6,098 nucleotides of DNA. Origin: an uncultured Lachnospiraceae bacterium. Lineage in GTDB: Bacteria > Bacillota_A > Clostridia > Lachnospirales > Lachnospiraceae. Location: the NCBI GenBank assembly GCA_902795715.1, contig CADBME010000322.1, positions 1 through 6,098 of the forward strand. The letters are read 5' to 3'. This document shows, in pieces, positions 4,089-6,098 of the stretch; the first letter of the stretch is position 1; every line of letters starts with the position of its first letter. The notes under the pieces were generated by a model. It did not search any database. It was not told where the DNA came from and worked only from the letters and a program-made list of their open reading frames with translations. The translations under genes and the position numbers were made by a program.

Positions 4089-5858
4089 ATGGAACAAAGC
4101 AGAAAGACATGGCTTACAAGCGTTTTATTATTGATTCTTCTACTGGTTATATTTCTGATGACCAGTGACCTTGTATTTGCAGCTTCCGGCGATGCCGCTG
4201 CAAACGGGCAGGAAGCTGCCGTGCCAAAGGAATTGTCAAAACTGAAAAAAACTCCCTACTTCAGAGGAGGAACAACCCTTGTATTACGTTTTGCAGACTT
4301 TTCTTCCCAGGGTTACAACTACAGAGTAACCAACGCAAAAACAGGGGAGAAGGTGGAAGGAAGCCTTTCCTCCAACAAGGGTATCATCAAAGTGAATCTG
4401 AAGCGGAGAGGTATTTACCAGGCTGATACTGGCTATGTCCTTGAGCTCATATCCAAAGACAATACATTAAAAGCAACCACCAGATACTTTACAGCCGCTG
4501 CATTGAATGACATCGCCGTCACCCAGAATGCAGACCTCAGCCTCAGCTACAGCTGGAAGCTGTCGAAAAAGAATGTATACACAGGATTCCTGGCCATGGC
4601 CTCCAGAAAAGAAGATCCGGTCCAGCCGGAGATCCATGAATTTGCCGCCGGAGGATACCGCAGAATCGATGCATCGAAATTCTCCACAGGAACCTGGTAT
4701 GTCTCCGGTGTTGCCTACCGCTCCATCAACGGCTATAAATACTATGGCGAAAGAGTGATAAAAAAGATTGACTACAAGAAAAGCACAAGCAAGGTAACAG
4801 GACTCTCAGTCAAAGAAGGAGCCCACAGCGCCATACTGAACTGGAACAGCTGTCCAAACGCCACCTGGTATATGGTCTACATGAAAGAAGAAGGCGGAAC
4901 TTATAAACTGGTCGCCGACAATGTAAAAAGCAATTATTACAAAAAAGCCGGCCTCAAATCCAAGACAAAATACACCTTCACCGTGCGCCCTGTAGAATGC
5001 ACCGATAACGTAGCCAGAGTAGGAAGCCTGTCAAACGAAAGCAGCGTGGTCACACCCAAAGCCGCCGCTGACGTCAGATGCATATCACCGGTTTACAATA
5101 ACAAAGACGAACTATCCCTCAAATGGAAAGAAGTCAAAGGAGCAAAATCCTATAAAGTATACTACCGCAAACACGGAGAAAGCACCTGGAAAGAACTGGG
5201 CAAAACCAAAAAACTGATCTACAGCCTCAATGCCCTTGACAGGAACACATCCTGGGACCTGGTCGTCTACACACTCTCCAAATATAAAGGCAAAAGCTAC
5301 CAATCACCAAACGGATCCAATATCATCACAATGATACCGGCCGAATATGTAAAAAACAACCACACACGCCTACTGGCCACCAAAGTCAGAACCATCGGTT
5401 ATCACAGAGGATATTGCGACTATACAACAAAGAAATACAGCACAGAAGTCAAACTAGCCTACGTAAACTATAAAGGATACAGCAGCAAAACAAAATACTT
5501 AATCTGGGTCAGCCACTACACCCAGCAGGCAACCATCTACAAAGGAAGCAAAGGGAACTGGAAGATGATCCGCACCTTCACCGTAGGAACCGGAAGAGCA
5601 TCATCCCACTCCCCCAGAGGAATCTTTAAGATCTCCCGGAAAGAAAGCGGCTGGTATTACAACTACACCAAGGAACTCTACGTCTCCCACTACGCAGGCC
5701 GCAACTCTTTCCACACACGCCCCCTTTACAACAACGGAGCAGTAGCAACCGCAACCATCGGAAGACCCTGCTCCCACGGATGCGTACGCTGCTACAACCA
5801 GGACGCCAGATTCATCTACAAAAACATCCCGGTCGGAACAACCGTGGTATCCTACTAA
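4089..5858 (+). CDS. Exported L,D-transpeptidase (YkuD domain) with two FnIII-like domains
   Basis: A 589-residue secreted peptidoglycan enzyme. Residues 1-31 form a signal peptide: R5-K6, a hydrophobic run from about 9 to 24, then VFA-A with type I cleavage after 31 or 32. Residues 55-230 are beta-rich, without a domain I recognise. Two FnIII-like repeats follow (about 233-324 and 328-417), the first with VTGLSVKEGAHSAILNWNSC and both with the Y-x-V-x-Y strand. The C-terminal YkuD domain (about 470-589) has PRGIF, FHTRP (H542) and SHGC (562-565) with C565 as nucleophile. H542 to H563 spacing is 21 residues. L,D-transpeptidases form 3-3 cross-links or attach proteins, and resist most beta-lactams. 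The ATG at 4089 is chosen because GGAGG precedes it by 11 nt; an in-frame ATG at 4071 has no such site. Two further cysteines flank the active site (C561, C568). Thymine becomes scarce in the second half. There is no anchor motif. Confidence 0.93.
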   Translation: MEQSRKTWLTSVLLLILLLVIFLMTSDLVFAASGDAAANGQEAAVPKELSKLKKTPYFRGGTTLVLRFADFSSQGYNYRVTNAKTGEKVEGSLSSNKGIIKVNLKRRGIYQADTGYVLELISKDNTLKATTRYFTAAALNDIAVTQNADLSLSYSWKLSKKNVYTGFLAMASRKEDPVQPEIHEFAAGGYRRIDASKFSTGTWYVSGVAYRSINGYKYYGERVIKKIDYKKSTSKVTGLSVKEGAHSAILNWNSCPNATWYMVYMKEEGGTYKLVADNVKSNYYKKAGLKSKTKYTFTVRPVECTDNVARVGSLSNESSVVTPKAAADVRCISPVYNNKDELSLKWKEVKGAKSYKVYYRKHGESTWKELGKTKKLIYSLNALDRNTSWDLVVYTLSKYKGKSYQSPNGSNIITMIPAEYVKNNHTRLLATKVRTIGYHRGYCDYTTKKYSTEVKLAYVNYKGYSSKTKYLIWVSHYTQQATIYKGSKGNWKMIRTFTVGTGRASSHSPRGIFKISRKESGWYYNYTKELYVSHYAGRNSFHTRPLYNNGAVATATIGRPCSHGCVRCYNQDARFIYKNIPVGTTVVSY

Positions 5859-5964
5859 GTGGGACAATGGGGACGCATCATATTGTCCCGGATTGGCAGA
5901 TAGTTAACAAAGTGGGACAATGGGGACGTTTCATATCGTCCCGGATTGGTAAATAGTTAACAAA
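5859..5964 (+). repeat. Tandem pair of REP-like elements, copies 2 and 3
   Basis: Two adjacent 53-nt units (5859-5911 and 5912-5964) match at 48 of 53 positions. Each starts GTGGGACAATGGGGACG and ends ATAGTTAACAAA. Copy 2 folds GGGACAAT with ATTGTCCC (8 bp perfect). In copy 3 one base change breaks that stem by one pair, but GGGACG can pair perfectly with CGTCCC. The first unit begins at the base right after the transpeptidase TAA. The core matches the palindrome at 1334-1376. There is no T tract, so termination is not evident; protection of the mRNA 3' end is possible. Confidence 0.9.
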
Positions 5965-5970
5965 TTAAAC

Positions 5971-6058
5971 AAAGGAATCGAAAAATCGAATCAACAAAAG
6001 AATCGAATAGTCGAATCAACAAAAGAATCGAAAAATCGAATCAAACAAACAAACGAAT
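5971..6058 (+). repeat. Short tandem array with TCGAA motifs spaced 8 and 17
   Basis: About three copies of a 25-26 nt unit, of the form AAAGAATCGAA followed by AATCGAATCAACA. The pentamer TCGAA starts at 5978, 5986, 6003, 6011, 6028 and 6036, giving spacings 8, 17, 8, 17, 8. A degenerate ACGAA falls at 6053, again 17 on. The third unit ends in AAACAAACAAAC. The regular phasing resembles iterons or operator arrays, but slipped-strand amplification in low-complexity DNA is equally possible. Confidence 0.8.
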
Positions 6059-6098
6059 GAAATAAAATAATGCGTCGCAGCCAGACTCACGCCCCTCA

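Larger units (their letters stand above)
5859..6098. other. Gene-free right end
   Basis: 240 bases with no open frame I can support. It contains the REP-like pair (5859-5964), a TCGAA-phased tandem array (5971-6058), an A-rich stretch (6046-6071) and an abrupt GC-rich edge from about 6072 whose nature cannot be judged from 27 bases. No canonical terminator for the transpeptidase is visible. Confidence 0.7.

Noticed and set aside
5859..5964. REP-like pair as a rho-independent terminator of the transpeptidase
   Set aside because: Stems are present but neither is followed by a T tract, so termination cannot be supported.
5971..6058. CRISPR array
   Set aside because: The units are only about 25 nt and contiguous, with no unique spacers between repeats, so this is a simple tandem array.
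6072..6098. GC-rich right edge as part of a terminator or a new gene
   Set aside because: On the minus strand GCGT...ACGC followed by a T-rich run is suggestive, but the stem is only 4 bp and the sequence stops 27 bases in.

Overview
The window looks like chromosomal DNA from a Gram-positive Firmicute, most likely a Clostridia/Lachnospiraceae-type bacterium. The indications are AGGAGG-type ribosome binding sites, AT-rich intergenic DNA with near-consensus sigma-A promoters, a TTG start, and an exported L,D-transpeptidase with fibronectin type III domains. The assignment rests on style and protein families only; there is no rRNA or other taxonomic marker.

Layout. Positions 74-3772 hold a three-gene operon on the minus strand, read right to left. 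First is a WecE/RffA-type dTDP-4-amino-4,6-dideoxygalactose transaminase (2639-3772). Next is a membrane-anchored GT2 glycosyltransferase of the ArnC/GtrB/DPM1 type (1489-2514). Last is an ATP-grasp carboxylate-amine ligase (135-1316), closed by a clear intrinsic terminator (74-111). A divergent regulatory region (3773-4088) separates the operon from one plus-strand gene, an exported L,D-transpeptidase (4089-5858). It has a signal peptide, a beta-rich N-terminal region, two FnIII-like domains and a C-terminal YkuD domain with an SHGC active site. The last 240 bases (5859-6098) hold no gene I can support, only two kinds of repeats.

Working model. The transaminase would make a 4-amino-4,6-dideoxy sugar nucleotide. 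The GT2 enzyme would move a sugar onto undecaprenyl phosphate at the inner face of the membrane. The ATP-grasp enzyme could acylate an amine, plausibly the sugar 4-amino group, with an amino acid or other carboxylate. Together these resemble a Gram-positive counterpart of arn-type lipid-carrier aminosugar pathways, next to a peptidoglycan cross-linking enzyme. No sugar nucleotide synthesis genes, flippase or GT-C transferase are present here, so the end product is inference.

Non-coding structure is unusually rich. Three copies of one palindromic REP-like element share a GTGGGACAATGGGGACG core: one sits 4 nt before the ATP-grasp Shine-Dalgarno, and a tandem pair starts at the first base after the transpeptidase stop. 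A 44-bp hairpin-forming tandem repeat overlaps the last codons of the transaminase. A phased TCGAA array (8/17 spacing) follows the transpeptidase. The divergent region holds a strong promoter, a WalR-box-like motif and split inverted half-sites. Several apparent N-terminal extensions of the genes run into these elements and are not real protein starts.
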